This document shows positions 44,238-54,100 of a stretch of 64,000 nucleotides of DNA, in pieces. Origin of the DNA: Bacteroidota bacterium (GTDB lineage Bacteria; Bacteroidota; Bacteroidia; Flavobacteriales_D; Sanyastnellaceae); assembly GCA_027622975.1 (NCBI GenBank), contig JAQBVN010000005.1:1-64000 (forward strand), read 5' to 3'. Position numbers and translations under genes: made by a program. The stretch's first letter is position 1. The number at the start of each line of letters is the position of its first letter. Below the pieces are notes generated by a model, which worked only from the letters and a program-made list of their open reading frames with translations, did no database searches and had not been told where the DNA came from.

Positions 44238-45956
44238 TCAGGTTTCGCTGGGTTGAATGGCCCGGATGTGCAAATTGAGTGACGTTTTTCCGCGGAAGGT
44301 GTTTTTGACGACGGTAAACACCATGTCCATGTGATTGAAGCGTCGAACCTCGTCGATGCGCTCACCCATCCCAAACCCGATGGCTTCGAAACGTTGTTGG
44401 GGATTGTCCGCAGATTGGACGATCAACTTGAGATGACGTCCCTTGTGCCCGACTGTTCGCGGAGGCAAGGCCGCGACCAGTTTGCTCGCCATGAAGACGG
44501 GGATGTCATTTCCTGGCCCAAAGGGTGCAAGGCGCTCCAAGTCCTGGAAGGCCTCGGGCGTCATGGCATTGACATCGATTTCAAGGTGATAGCTGATGCT
44601 TGGCGCAGGAATGCGACCATTGACCTGTTTGGCGATGCTTCGCTCAATCGCGGAGGTGAAATCCTTGAGCTGGTCGGCGCGCAAGGTCAAACCCGCGGCC
44701 ATGGGGTGTCCACCAAATTGTTCGAGGTACGATCGACAATCCTCAAGCGCTTCATGGATGTCAACCCCATGAACGCTACGCGCACTTCCCATGAGCAACC
44801 CATTTTCTTCTGACAGGACGATGGTGGGACGATACCGAGCTTCCACAAGGCGGCTGGCCACAATGCCCAACACGCCGCGATGCCACCCTTCGCCACAAAC
44901 CACGGTACAGCAACGTCCCGCTGGTTGTTCGGCCATTTGGGCCAAGGCCTCCTCCGTCATGTCCTCGTCGAGATCGCGCCGGGCTTGGTTCATCGATTCA
45001 AGCTCATAAGCCAATTCGTAGGCAGAGTTGTCGTCTGAAGCCATCAAGAGTTCGACCGCCTTCAAGGCATGTCCCACACGTCCGGCAGCATTGATTCTCG
45101 GTCCCAAAGTGAAGCTAATGTCCCGTACGGTGTTGGGCACGCGTTCAATGTTGGCCACGTGAAGCATGGCTCGGATGCCAGGCCGCATCGTTTTGCGCAG
45201 CTTCCGCATCCCGTGATGGGCCAAAATCCTGTTTTCGCCCACGATGTCCACGAGGTCGGCTCCGATGCTCAGGGCGAGCAAGTCCAAATGGTCATACACC
45301 GATGACATGGTCAATCCGATGTTGTGAACCAATCCCGTCAACAACTTGAAGGCCACGCCGGCGCCTGAAAGTTCTTTGAAAGGATAGGGGCAGTCTTCTC
45401 GTTTGGGATTCAGCAGGGCGTGGGTGACGGGAAGGGTCTCTGCAGGAAGATGGTGATCACACACAATGGTATCAATTCCCGCCTTCGCCGCGGCTTGGAG
45501 GGCATCAAAGTCTTTGGTTCCACAATCCAAGGTGATCAAGACGGTGCATCCGGACACTTTGGCCCTTTCCACTCCTTTGGGCGAAACCCCGTAACCCTCG
45601 CCATAACGCATCGGCACATACGGCACCACAGGAACCTGGAGCCCTTTGAGAAAGGAGGAGACCATCGCCACCGAGGTCGTTCCGTCGACATCGTAATCAC
45701 CGTAGACCATGATGCGCTCGTTTCGTTCCATCGCAGTCATGATTCTCGAGACCGCTTTGTCCATGTCCTTCATCAAGAAGGGATCATGCAGTTTGTCGCG
45801 GTTGGGATCGAGAAAATCATGCACGGACTCAAGCGTGTCTACACCTCGTTGAATCAGCAGGGATGCAACCATTGGACTGAGCCCCGTGTTTTTGCACAGG
45901 TCTTCGATATTGTTGGCATCAGGTGCCGTGGAAGGCTTCCATTCGAGGTTGTCCAT
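44238..45956 (-). CDS. recJ: single-stranded-DNA-specific exonuclease RecJ
   Basis: The ATG at 45956 (MDNLEWKPSTAPDANN) gives 572 residues. DHH-family motifs: GDYDVDG (86-92), VCDHHLP, and the DHHA1 part GGHPMAAGLTL. It degrades single-stranded DNA 5' to 3' in repair. Just past its end, at 44225-44242, ACCTGA/TCAGGT form a weak hairpin shared with the convergent mscS gene. Confidence 0.94.
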   Translation of the reverse strand: MDNLEWKPSTAPDANNIEDLCKNTGLSPMVASLLIQRGVDTLESVHDFLDPNRDKLHDPFLMKDMDKAVSRIMTAMERNERIMVYGDYDVDGTTSVAMVSSFLKGLQVPVVPYVPMRYGEGYGVSPKGVERAKVSGCTVLITLDCGTKDFDALQAAAKAGIDTIVCDHHLPAETLPVTHALLNPKREDCPYPFKELSGAGVAFKLLTGLVHNIGLTMSSVYDHLDLLALSIGADLVDIVGENRILAHHGMRKLRKTMRPGIRAMLHVANIERVPNTVRDISFTLGPRINAAGRVGHALKAVELLMASDDNSAYELAYELESMNQARRDLDEDMTEEALAQMAEQPAGRCCTVVCGEGWHRGVLGIVASRLVEARYRPTIVLSEENGLLMGSARSVHGVDIHEALEDCRSYLEQFGGHPMAAGLTLRADQLKDFTSAIERSIAKQVNGRIPAPSISYHLEIDVNAMTPEAFQDLERLAPFGPGNDIPVFMASKLVAALPPRTVGHKGRHLKLIVQSADNPQQRFEAIGFGMGERIDEVRRFNHMDMVFTVVKNTFRGKTSLNLHIRAIQPSET

Positions 45957-46016
45957 GGATTGGGTTCTACGCGCTCGGGTTCCAGTTGTATCTTGCCGCA
46001 CGTCAAAACTACGGAC

Positions 46017-46988
46017 ATGACATCTCACAGCATGTTTTCTTTCTCTTCAGCCCGCAATCTTCTTGCTATGGGCGCTGCTTTTTTTGCATTGATCACCTTG
46101 TCAGGATGCCTCAATGACGACAACTTAATCGGTGAAAATTGCTACGACGAAATCCTCAACAACCAAGAGGAATTGGTGGATTGCGGAGGCCCCATTTGTG
46201 AGCCATGTGACCCTTGTGAAAATGGGGTTTGGGATCCTCTGTTGGGGGAACAGTGGCTCGACTGCGGTGGCAGTTGTGAACCTTGTGCCACCAACTTCAA
46301 CGGCGTCATTGACGAAGGGGAAACGGGGATTGATTGCGGATGCCAAGGTTGTCCAGCTTGCCCAGAACTCTGTGGCGATGGACTGTTGAATGGCTACGAG
46401 CAAGAGGTTGATTGCGGTGGGGTGGATTGTGATGCGTGCCCGACTTGTGATGATGGAATTTTGAATGGGAATGAGACCGGGATTGATTGTGGAGGCAACA
46501 CGTGCGACCCATGTGAATGTCTTTGTGATTGCACCAATGGAATCCAGGACGGTCTTGAGGACTACATCGATTGTGGGGGCCCCAATTGTGAGCCTTGTGA
46601 AGCCTCCATTTCTTGGTTTTCTTCGGGGGTTCAATTCTTTGGAGATGCCTCGGCTTCAGCAGAGCTCGTGAACGGCAACCTTCAAGTGACGGGCGTGAGT
46701 TTGACAGGAGCTCAAATCGGGTTTGTCATTGCGGAGCCTGCCGATGGATGGTACAATGGCTTGGTGGTTCCTCTCAACCCGGCAGCCATGCCGCAAGCTG
46801 GGGCTTACACCTCTCCGTTGGGTGACAATTACACCACGTTGTTTGGGGGCAACACCACCTTCCAAATCAATTACATTGACCCCGTGTCTGGGGGTTATGT
46901 GGTAGGCACCTTCGTGGGGTCCATGCAGGATGCTTTGGGCAGCACGACAACCATCAGCAACGGACAGTACTCCATGCCAATCAATTGA
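46017..46988 (+). CDS. lipoprotein with Cys-rich DCGG repeats
   Basis: The ATG at 46017 gives a lipoprotein signal ending TLSGC (C31); 323 residues. The middle (about 45-200) has six or so repeats of the kind NGNETGIDCGGNTCDPC, seen also as EELVDCGGPICEPC, EQWLDCGGSCEPC and LEDYIDCGGPNCEPC. The C-terminal 120 residues (SWFSSGVQFFGDASASAELV onward) look like a compact beta domain reminiscent of DUF6252. It is envelope-located; function unknown. A TATCTTGC box lies 20 bases upstream. Confidence 0.72.
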   Translation: MTSHSMFSFSSARNLLAMGAAFFALITLSGCLNDDNLIGENCYDEILNNQEELVDCGGPICEPCDPCENGVWDPLLGEQWLDCGGSCEPCATNFNGVIDEGETGIDCGCQGCPACPELCGDGLLNGYEQEVDCGGVDCDACPTCDDGILNGNETGIDCGGNTCDPCECLCDCTNGIQDGLEDYIDCGGPNCEPCEASISWFSSGVQFFGDASASAELVNGNLQVTGVSLTGAQIGFVIAEPADGWYNGLVVPLNPAAMPQAGAYTSPLGDNYTTLFGGNTTFQINYIDPVSGGYVVGTFVGSMQDALGSTTTISNGQYSMPIN

Positions 46989-47042
46989 TGGATGAACGGG
47001 ACAAGCGAGGCTTGTCGCCACTGACATTGGATTGTGGAAAAG

Positions 47043-47073
47043 GCCTTCGGGGAAGACCCTCGAAGGCTTTTTT
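47043..47073 (+). terminator. intrinsic terminator after the DCGG lipoprotein gene
   Basis: GCCTTCG/CGAAGGC stem with an extended GGG/CCC inner part, followed by six T on the plus strand, about 55 bases after the stop. Confidence 0.75.
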
Positions 47074-47140
47074 CTGGCATGAACTTCGTGGATTGTCAAA
47101 GACTCCCATCGTTGGACTGCTCTCACAACCTTCTTCCTGC

Positions 47141-48151
47141 ATGCTTTTGCCTTTTTCAACTTTGAATGTTCCCCGCCCAAAATCCTTGTTGCGCTTCGCC
47201 CTGGCGGCGATGTGTGGCGCTTTCTTGTTGACGGGCTGTGTCACCACCCAGCAATACGAAGCCCTTCAATCTCAGCTCGATGAAGCAGAGAAGGAAAACA
47301 CGGAATTGCGTTTGGCCCAGCAGGATGCAGAAATTGACAGCCGCGAACTCGAAGGTCAGGTCGCACGACTGACCACGGAAAATGATGCCTTGGCAGAAGA
47401 TGCAAACGCCTTGGCTGTTGAATCCAAGCGTCTTCGGGAGGAAATGGAGCGACTGGCAGAGCTCAACGATGCTTTGACCAGCCAAAGTTCAGGTCGCCTT
47501 TCGAGCATCGCGGATGAAAATCGAAAACTGCTCGAGGACGTCATGGTCATTCGCGAGGAATTGCAGCGTCGCGAAGATGCTTTGAACGCGCTGGAGAGAA
47601 GTCTGAACGAGAAATCGAAGTTGCTTGAATCACGCAGCCAACGTGTGGAGGAACTCGAGTCATTGTTGGCTGCCCGAGAGCGAGCGGCGGAGGCCTTGCG
47701 CGCAAGGTTGGCCGAGGCGTTGTTGGGATTTCAAGGCAAAGGGCTCAATGTCGAGCAACGCAACGGCAAAGTGTATGTTAGCATGGAAGCGCAACTGTTG
47801 TTTCCTTCCGGAAGTGCTGAAGTGGATCCCAAAGGGCGTGAGGCTTTGCAAGGATTGGCCTTGGTCATCGCAGAGCAGAGCGATTTGGAGATTGTGGTGG
47901 AGGGACATACCGATACAGACCAATTGAGGAGCAACTCCATCCCTCGAGACAACTGGGAGTTGAGCGTGCTACGGGCCACGGCGGTTGTGGACATCTTGTT
48001 GGACAATCCAGGGGTGGATCCCTCCATGCTCTCAGCCTCAGGTCGCAGTGAATATCATCCCGTGGATCCTTCGGAGAAGTCCAAAAACCGACGCATCGAG
48101 GTCATCTTGGCTCCCAACCTCGACAGTTTGTTTGAATTGATTTCTGAATGA
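47141..48151 (+). CDS. OmpA-like peptidoglycan-binding lipoprotein with coiled coil
   Basis: The ATG at 47141 gives a lipoprotein signal ending LLTGC (C33); 336 residues. A long coiled coil (about 40-190; EKENTELRLAQQDAEIDSRE and similar) precedes a C-terminal OmpA/MotB domain (LLFPSGSAEVDPKGREALQG, VVEGHTDTDQL, NWELSVLRATAVVDIL, KNRRIEVIL). It should tie the outer membrane to peptidoglycan. The gene stands alone between two terminators. Confidence 0.87.
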   Translation: MLLPFSTLNVPRPKSLLRFALAAMCGAFLLTGCVTTQQYEALQSQLDEAEKENTELRLAQQDAEIDSRELEGQVARLTTENDALAEDANALAVESKRLREEMERLAELNDALTSQSSGRLSSIADENRKLLEDVMVIREELQRREDALNALERSLNEKSKLLESRSQRVEELESLLAARERAAEALRARLAEALLGFQGKGLNVEQRNGKVYVSMEAQLLFPSGSAEVDPKGREALQGLALVIAEQSDLEIVVEGHTDTDQLRSNSIPRDNWELSVLRATAVVDILLDNPGVDPSMLSASGRSEYHPVDPSEKSKNRRIEVILAPNLDSLFELISE

Positions 48152-48229
48152 CGCCCGCACCATCTCGCGTCAGGTCGACCCAACCAATGACGCTGTGATT
48201 CTTTGCGGTTCACGTGCCCCTCATGGCAC

Positions 48230-48259
48230 AAAAAAGCCGCGCTCCTCGAGGCGGCTTTT
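48230..48259. terminator. bidirectional terminator between OmpA-like gene and tRNA-Gln
   Basis: AAAAGCCGC and GCGGCTTTT pair around a ten-base centre that can itself fold (CTC/GAG). It has A/T runs on both sides and can serve the plus-strand gene and the minus-strand tRNA. Confidence 0.8.
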
Positions 48260-48271
48260 CATTCGCTATGG

Positions 48272-48342
48272 TTGCCCCACCAGGACTCGAACCTGGAAAA
48301 ACGGAACCAAAATCCGGTGTGTTACCATTACACCATGGGGCA
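48272..48342 (-). tRNA. tRNA-Gln (TTG anticodon)
   Basis: 71 bases: acceptor TGCCCCA/TGGGGCA, D arm TGGTGTAATGGTAACA, anticodon loop TTTTGGT (anticodon TTG, glutamine), T arm CCAGGTTCGAGTCCTGG. A TATCTTCG box lies 17 bases upstream on the minus strand and a terminator follows. Confidence 0.92.
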
Positions 48343-48359
48343 ATTGCGCAAAGGCGGTG

Positions 48360-48367
48360 CGAAGATA
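48360..48367 (-). promoter_or_regulatory. putative -7 box (TATCTTCG) of tRNA-Gln
   Basis: Located 17 bases before the mature tRNA on the minus strand; the same octamer precedes yicC. Because it drives an RNA gene, it supports reading TATCTTCG as a promoter element rather than a translation signal. Confidence 0.55.
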
Positions 48368-48379
48368 AACAACGCAAGG

Positions 48380-48387
48380 TAACTTCG
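48380..48387 (+). promoter_or_regulatory. putative -7 box (TAACTTCG) of the aldehyde dehydrogenase gene
   Basis: Six bases before the ATG at 48394 and divergent from the tRNA-Gln box 12 bases away. Confidence 0.45.
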
Positions 48388-48393
48388 TCCATC

Positions 48394-49839
48394 ATGGAGG
48401 TACGGAATTTTGTCGATGGCGCGCTCGAAACGACCGCCCAAGTCTTGGAAAATGTGGCCCCAGGCACAGGGGAGGTGTACGGTACAATACCTCGTTCAGG
48501 CAAGGTGGAGGTCGACCGCGCCATGGCTGCAGCCAAGCGAGCTTTTCCAGGTTGGGCTGCAACACCAGCGGCCAAGCGGGCGGCATGTTTGGAGCGTTTG
48601 GCCGATGCCGTCCGAGACCACGCCGACATGCTGGCCCTTGCAGAAGCGCGAGACAACGGCAAGCCCGTGTCGTTGGCTGCACAGGTGGACATTCCACGTG
48701 CGGAAAAGAACCTGAGATTTTACGCCTCAGGGATTCAACACTTTGCAAGTCAAAGCCACGCCATGGAGGGGGTGGCGATCAATTACACCTTGCGAAAACC
48801 GCTGGGTGTGGTCGCCTGCATCAGTCCTTGGAATCTTCCATTGTACTTGTTCACATGGAAGGTGGCGCCGGCGTTGGCAGCTGGAAATTGCGTGGTGGCC
48901 AAACCCTCAGAATTGACCCCGGTCACAGCGTACCTCCTCAGCACTTGGATTTCTGACGCGGGATTTCCACCAGGGGTGTTCAACGTGCTCCATGGGCTCG
49001 GTCCTGAAGTGGGGGAGGCCATGGTGACCCATCCAGACATCGCAGCAGTGTCCTTCACGGGAGGCACTGCCACGGGAGCTCGGATCGCGGGTCACGTGGC
49101 GCCTCAATTCAAGAAGATGAGCCTTGAGCTGGGGGGAAAAAACCCAGCCATTGTCTTTGCCGATGCGGACTTTGAAGATGCGCTCAAGACGACGCTGCGC
49201 AGTTCGTTCGCCAACCAAGGCCAAATCTGTCTATGCGGTTCTCGCATCCTCGTCGAGCGTCCACTGTATGCCAAATTCCGCGATGCTCTGGTGGCCAAAG
49301 CCTCGGCGATGGTGGCCGGAGACCCCCTCGATTCAACCACCAAATTCGGGGCGGTCGTCTCCGAGGCCCACATGAACAAGATTCTCGGACACATTGCCAA
49401 GGCCCGCGAGGAGGGAGGACGGGTTCTTTGCGGAGGTGTTCGATTGCATCCCAAAGGGGTCGAGCAGGGATTTTATGTGGCTCCAACAATCATTGAAGGC
49501 TTGGGACCCCAATGTGCCACCAATCAGGAGGAAATTTTTGGTCCTGTTGTCACGTTGCAACCCTTTGATACGGAAGAGGAAGCCCTGGCCTTGGCCAACG
49601 ACACAACCTATGGTTTGGCCGCCACATTGTGGACCACCAATTTGAAACGCGCCCATCGGGTGGCTGCTGGCATAGATTCTGGCATTGTGTGGGTCAATAC
49701 CTGGCTGCTCCGCGACTTGCGAACACCGTTTGGAGGAGTGAAATCTTCTGGCTTGGGCCGGGAAGGGGGTTTTGAGGCGTTTGAGTTTTTCACCGAGCCT
49801 CAAAACATCTGCATCCAGTTGTCATCGAGCTCGTCTTAG
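48394..49839 (+). CDS. NAD(P)-dependent aldehyde dehydrogenase
   Basis: The ATG at 48394 (MEVRNFVDGALETT) gives 481 residues; the ORF upstream runs through the tRNA and is spurious. SPWNLPLYLFTWKVAPALAAGN, general base E245 in LELGGKNP, nucleophile C279 in NQGQICLCGSR, and FGPVVTLQPFD are intact. The overall text is closest to 2-hydroxymuconic/2-aminomuconic semialdehyde dehydrogenases, but the substrate is a guess. Confidence 0.88.
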   Translation: MEVRNFVDGALETTAQVLENVAPGTGEVYGTIPRSGKVEVDRAMAAAKRAFPGWAATPAAKRAACLERLADAVRDHADMLALAEARDNGKPVSLAAQVDIPRAEKNLRFYASGIQHFASQSHAMEGVAINYTLRKPLGVVACISPWNLPLYLFTWKVAPALAAGNCVVAKPSELTPVTAYLLSTWISDAGFPPGVFNVLHGLGPEVGEAMVTHPDIAAVSFTGGTATGARIAGHVAPQFKKMSLELGGKNPAIVFADADFEDALKTTLRSSFANQGQICLCGSRILVERPLYAKFRDALVAKASAMVAGDPLDSTTKFGAVVSEAHMNKILGHIAKAREEGGRVLCGGVRLHPKGVEQGFYVAPTIIEGLGPQCATNQEEIFGPVVTLQPFDTEEEALALANDTTYGLAATLWTTNLKRAHRVAAGIDSGIVWVNTWLLRDLRTPFGGVKSSGLGREGGFEAFEFFTEPQNICIQLSSSSS

Positions 49840-49889
49840 GTTTGAAGCAGGATCCGTCGATGTCGAACGACTCAGTTTCCCCTGAGCGC

Positions 49890-51077
49890 TCAGTTTCCTC
49901 CAAGCTCGTTGACCTGCAGTTGCAGCGCTCCGAGTTGTGATTGAAGGGTGTCAATTTGCGCCTGCATTGTGCCAATCACCAGCAACACATCCAATCCGCT
50001 CGCAATGATTTTCCCCGAGACAGTCAGGTTTCCGAGGAGGTCCACTTCAACGGCATTGCTCCGGTTTTCAGCATCTTGGCCGTTGCCCACAGCGAACAAC
50101 ACCCCGGTTTGGTTTTCGAGGTTCCATTGCCCTACGGCGGTGCTGTTGTCTTGGTCAGCGATCACGTTGTAGCCCAGGGCTGCAGATGCCGTGCCCGTGG
50201 CAATCGATCCCCGGCCAGAAGCGTGACTGTACAAACCAGAGGCTTCGGTTTGATACCCCTCCGAATGGGCAGCAAATCCGCTTGACAAGGTCTGAAACCC
50301 TTCGCTGTGGGCTGCATCTGCCGTCGCACTTGTGGCCTCACCTTCGGCATGCGCGCACGTGGCTGAGGCCACCGTGTTTCGGTTTTCCGCATGGCTGTAG
50401 AGGCCGTTGGCGGTGCTTTGGTACCCTTCAGCATGTGCAGCGGTGTTGCTGGCCTCCGTGCGGTAACCTTCAGAATGGCTGTAGCTGCTCAAAGCATCGG
50501 TTTGGTATCCCTCTGCGTGGGCAGCGGTGCCACTGGCTAGACTCCCCAGCCCTTGGGCGTGGGCCGCGGTGGAAGTTGCAACACTTCCTTCTCCGATGGC
50601 GCTTGAACAAATGCCGGAGGCTGAGCTGTTTTGGTTGCCGGCAAAGCTGTAGGCACCAGAGGCCGTGGTGTTGCGGCCTTGCGCACTGGCATACGTGCCG
50701 CTCGCATTTGTGCCAAACCCTTGGTTCAAGGCTTGGGTGATGTTCAACGTTCCAGTGATTTGGCCTCTCGGATTCACTTGTCCAGCAGGGGTGACATCGG
50801 TGTAGGTGCTCGTACCCATCACAATTTTGGCACTGTCTACAGAAGACACCCCCGTGCCTCCGCCTTCAACGGGGAGCACGCCGACGGGCAAAAAATTGGC
50901 CCCGAAGACGGTCAAAAAAGACACCAAATCCCCAGAATCGACCACCTCATTTCCATCGGCATCCGGGTTGTAGGGAAACGCACTCGAAGCGGTTTGGGCC
51001 TGAAGATTCCAGAACATACCGCAGCTCAACATCAATGTCCAAGCGGCTTTCACGAAGGTTTGTTCAGTTGCATTCAT
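49890..51077 (-). CDS. secreted YadA-head-like beta-roll protein with 14-residue repeats
   Basis: 395 residues with a signal peptide (core AAWTLMLSCGMFWNLQAQ). Then a dockerin-like segment (NPDADGNEVVDSGDLVSFL), and from about residue 120 fourteen consecutive 14-residue repeats such as ASGTAAHAEGYQTD and ASNTAAHAEGYQST, the trimeric autotransporter head pattern. Nine successive repeats place His at the same position. A C-terminal coiled coil (IGTMQAQIDTLQSQLGALQL) could trimerise it. There is no membrane anchor or clear type IX signal. Probably a surface or matrix fibre; function unknown. Confidence 0.75.
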   Translation of the reverse strand: MNATEQTFVKAAWTLMLSCGMFWNLQAQTASSAFPYNPDADGNEVVDSGDLVSFLTVFGANFLPVGVLPVEGGGTGVSSVDSAKIVMGTSTYTDVTPAGQVNPRGQITGTLNITQALNQGFGTNASGTYASAQGRNTTASGAYSFAGNQNSSASGICSSAIGEGSVATSTAAHAQGLGSLASGTAAHAEGYQTDALSSYSHSEGYRTEASNTAAHAEGYQSTANGLYSHAENRNTVASATCAHAEGEATSATADAAHSEGFQTLSSGFAAHSEGYQTEASGLYSHASGRGSIATGTASAALGYNVIADQDNSTAVGQWNLENQTGVLFAVGNGQDAENRSNAVEVDLLGNLTVSGKIIASGLDVLLVIGTMQAQIDTLQSQLGALQLQVNELGGN

Positions 51078-51100
51078 GAATGAAAGATAAGGACTCAGAA

Positions 51101-51132
51101 GAAAAGAAGGCCGCCCCAGGGGGACGGCCTTC
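51101..51132 (-). terminator. intrinsic terminator of the giant adhesin gene
   Basis: GAAGGCCG and CGGCCTTC enclose a GC-rich centre; on the minus strand a T-rich run (CTTTTCTTC) follows. It lies about 30 bases after the stop at 51163 and separates this gene from the beta-roll gene. Confidence 0.75.
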
Positions 51133-51162
51133 CATTTTCAATGCGCAAGCTCAGTGGGAGGG

Positions 51163-54100
51163 TTACTCGGTCACAAGAAGTTTCTTCGTCGTCACGAATT
51201 GCTTCGAGTGAATCTGAATTTGATACATGCCCGCGTCAAGCGTTTGTGCATCAATGGTCAAGTTTGTTGACCAATCCTCAAAGAGCATTCCTTCATAAAT
51301 CACCGTCACCAGGTTGCCGCTCATGTCAAACAGCGACACTGTGGCAGCAACGTTTTCCTGAGCCTCCAACACCAGAGAGGTTTGACCGCTCGTTGGGTTG
51401 GGGTAGAGGGTTTGAATGGAGATCAAATCTTTCGCCGTCACCAAGAATTCGTCTTCGCCTTCTTGCACCCCACCTTCTTCCAATGGGTTGACAATCATGC
51501 CTGTAGACGAGATTGTGTAGGAGAAGCTGTTTTGGTTGCCAGCGCAATCTGTGACGCAGTATTCGAGCGTGGTGCTCCAATCCTGCAAGAAGTCGAGGTC
51601 ACCAAACAAGTCACCAGAACCCATGACGTTGCTTTGGCTTCCGTTGAGTGACAGGGTACCGCTGTAGTAGTACCATCCGCTGAATCCGAAGTTGCCATTC
51701 TTGTTGTTGGCGCCTTCACCAAACTGGAATCCGAAGTATTCGTTCATTGGCTGGTGCATCAGCGACAATGAAGTTCCGGCCAAAGTCCCTTCACCCGTGA
51801 TGGTTCCGCTGGTCAGAACGGTGTACAACCATGCTTCGTGATCACCCAAGCCACAATCGGACTTGAAGCTCTCATTTCCAGGGGTGTCGAGCCATTCCTG
51901 CCACGTCATCAGAGAAGCAAAATGTGCGTCCACATGCAAGATGGCATCATCGTCTGCGACATTTCGAGCTGTCATAACAACATGCACCCCATCGGAATCC
52001 ACTGTGGCTGTGCCGCTCTCCGTGATGAAGTATTCTCCACCCATGAAATTGAACATCCGAACCCCGTGAGCCACATCGCTGTTGTCGCAGGTTTCGCCGT
52101 CTTCCATCACCGCTGGGTTGGCAATTGCACCTTGAGTGTATGCTCCGGCAGTAATGAAGGGGTTGTTGATTCCAGTGGCATCCACATTCACCAAGTAGTC
52201 GAAGTCGAAGTCCAAACCAAGCGCTGCTGAGAGCTCAGCATTGGCATTGGCCGTGGCTTCTTCATCGCACGAAACGGGATCATCGCAGTTGTCTGAAGCT
52301 GTGACGTCCACCAAAGCGGGCAGGGTCACCGAGCCGAAGTTGTCGTCGTAACCTACGCTGACAACTTCGTTGTTCATCAACTCGCCGGTCGACGTAAAGT
52401 TGGGCGCTGTGGTGTCGACCACCTCGATGGTTTGTGTGTGGCTCGTTTCATTGCCACAGGCATCGGCTACACTCCACACGCGAGTGATGGTGTATTGCTG
52501 AGGGCAAGCCCCTTCTGCAATAGACTCATCAAAACTCACTTCCACATCATCACAGTTGTCGGCAGCAGTCAACACATCCGCAGATGGTACGGCGTTGCAT
52601 TCCACAATGGCATCACCAGGCAAAGCCTCCACAAACGCGGGTGCTGTGGTATCCTGGACGGTGATGGTCTGAGATGCAGAGGTGCTGTTTCCACATTCAT
52701 CAGTGGCTGTGAATGTCCTGGTCACCGTGTAGGTATGAGCACAGGTGAACAATGTGTCGGCGACTTCCTCCAAAGTCACGATGCCGCAGTTGTCCTGAGC
52801 GGAGGCTGCATCAAGTGGATGATCATCGCTGCATTCTGCGGTGTAGTTCGCGGGAATGGTCAGTTGAGGTGCAGTGGTATCCTGAACCTCGATGGTTTGG
52901 ATGTGGCTGCTGCTGTTTCCACAGTCGTCAGACACGGTCCATGTGCGGGTGATCGTGTAAGTCTGTGGGCAAGCACCTCCAAGGATGGATTCCTCAAACT
53001 GAACGGACACTTCCTGGCAGTTGTCGCTGGCCGTGAGGATGTCTGCAGCAGGAACGGCGTCACATTCAACAGTCGCGTCTGCGGGAAGCGATTCGTTGAA
53101 TGAAGGCGCGGTGGTGTCAACGATGGTGATCGTTTGAACCTGCGTGTCGCTGTTTCCACACTCATCTGTGGCCGTGAACGTACGAGTCACTGTGTAGGAC
53201 TGGGCACAGTCACCAGCCAAAGTGTCCACCACCATGACAAGTGACACTTCTCCACAGTTGTCGTATGCTGATGCATCCTCGAGTGGGTGGTCTGCATTGC
53301 ATTCAGCTGTGTAATCTGCAGGAATGGTCAGCATAGGTGCTGTCGTATCCTGAACTGAGATGGTTTGTGTCGCAGTTGACACATTGTCGCAGTTGTCGAT
53401 TGCCGTGAACGTCCGAACAATGGTGTATGCGTGAGGGCAATCACCTGCAAGGGTGTCGCGTTGCTCTGTAACATCCACACCAGAACAGTTGTCTGACGCC
53501 AAGACATCCTCGAAAATGAGGGTTTGGTCGCATTCTGCAGTGTAATCTGCAGGCACGAAGTCAAACACGGGAGCGGTATCATCCACAAGGGTGATGACTT
53601 GTTCAAACGTCGAGACATTTCCACACTCATCGACAGCGGTGTAAAGTCGCATGTAGGTACCAACGGGCATGGTGCAACCTCCGCTGACAGCTGTATCATC
53701 CCATGTGAGGGTGGTGCTTCCACAATTGTCGGTCGCCGTGCCGTAGGAATCGTCAGCACTGTACGTGTCGCACGAAATGCTGATCGCATCCTGTGCGTCA
53801 ATGGCTGGTGCCGTGGTATCCACAATCGTGATGGTCTGGGTTGCGCTTGTGGCGTTACCGCAGTCATCGACGGCCGTGAAGGTGCGGGCGACGTAATATG
53901 CCTGTGGGCAGCTTCCTGCGGTCGTGTCTGTCACGAGTGTGAGGGTCACCTCTCCACAGTTGTCCTGAGCCGAAGCATCTTCGAGCGGATGCTCGTCGCT
54001 GCATTCTGCTGTGTAATCAGCAGGAATGGTCAACACGGGAGCTGTGGTGTCGATGATGGTGATTGTTTGGGTTGCGCTGCTGGCATTTCCACAATCATCC

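Noticed and set aside
44180-44242. Repeated GCCGATGACGACC between mscS and recJ as a regulatory site
   Set aside because: Only two copies, between convergent genes and partly beside the recJ stop; no promoter or further copies support a function.
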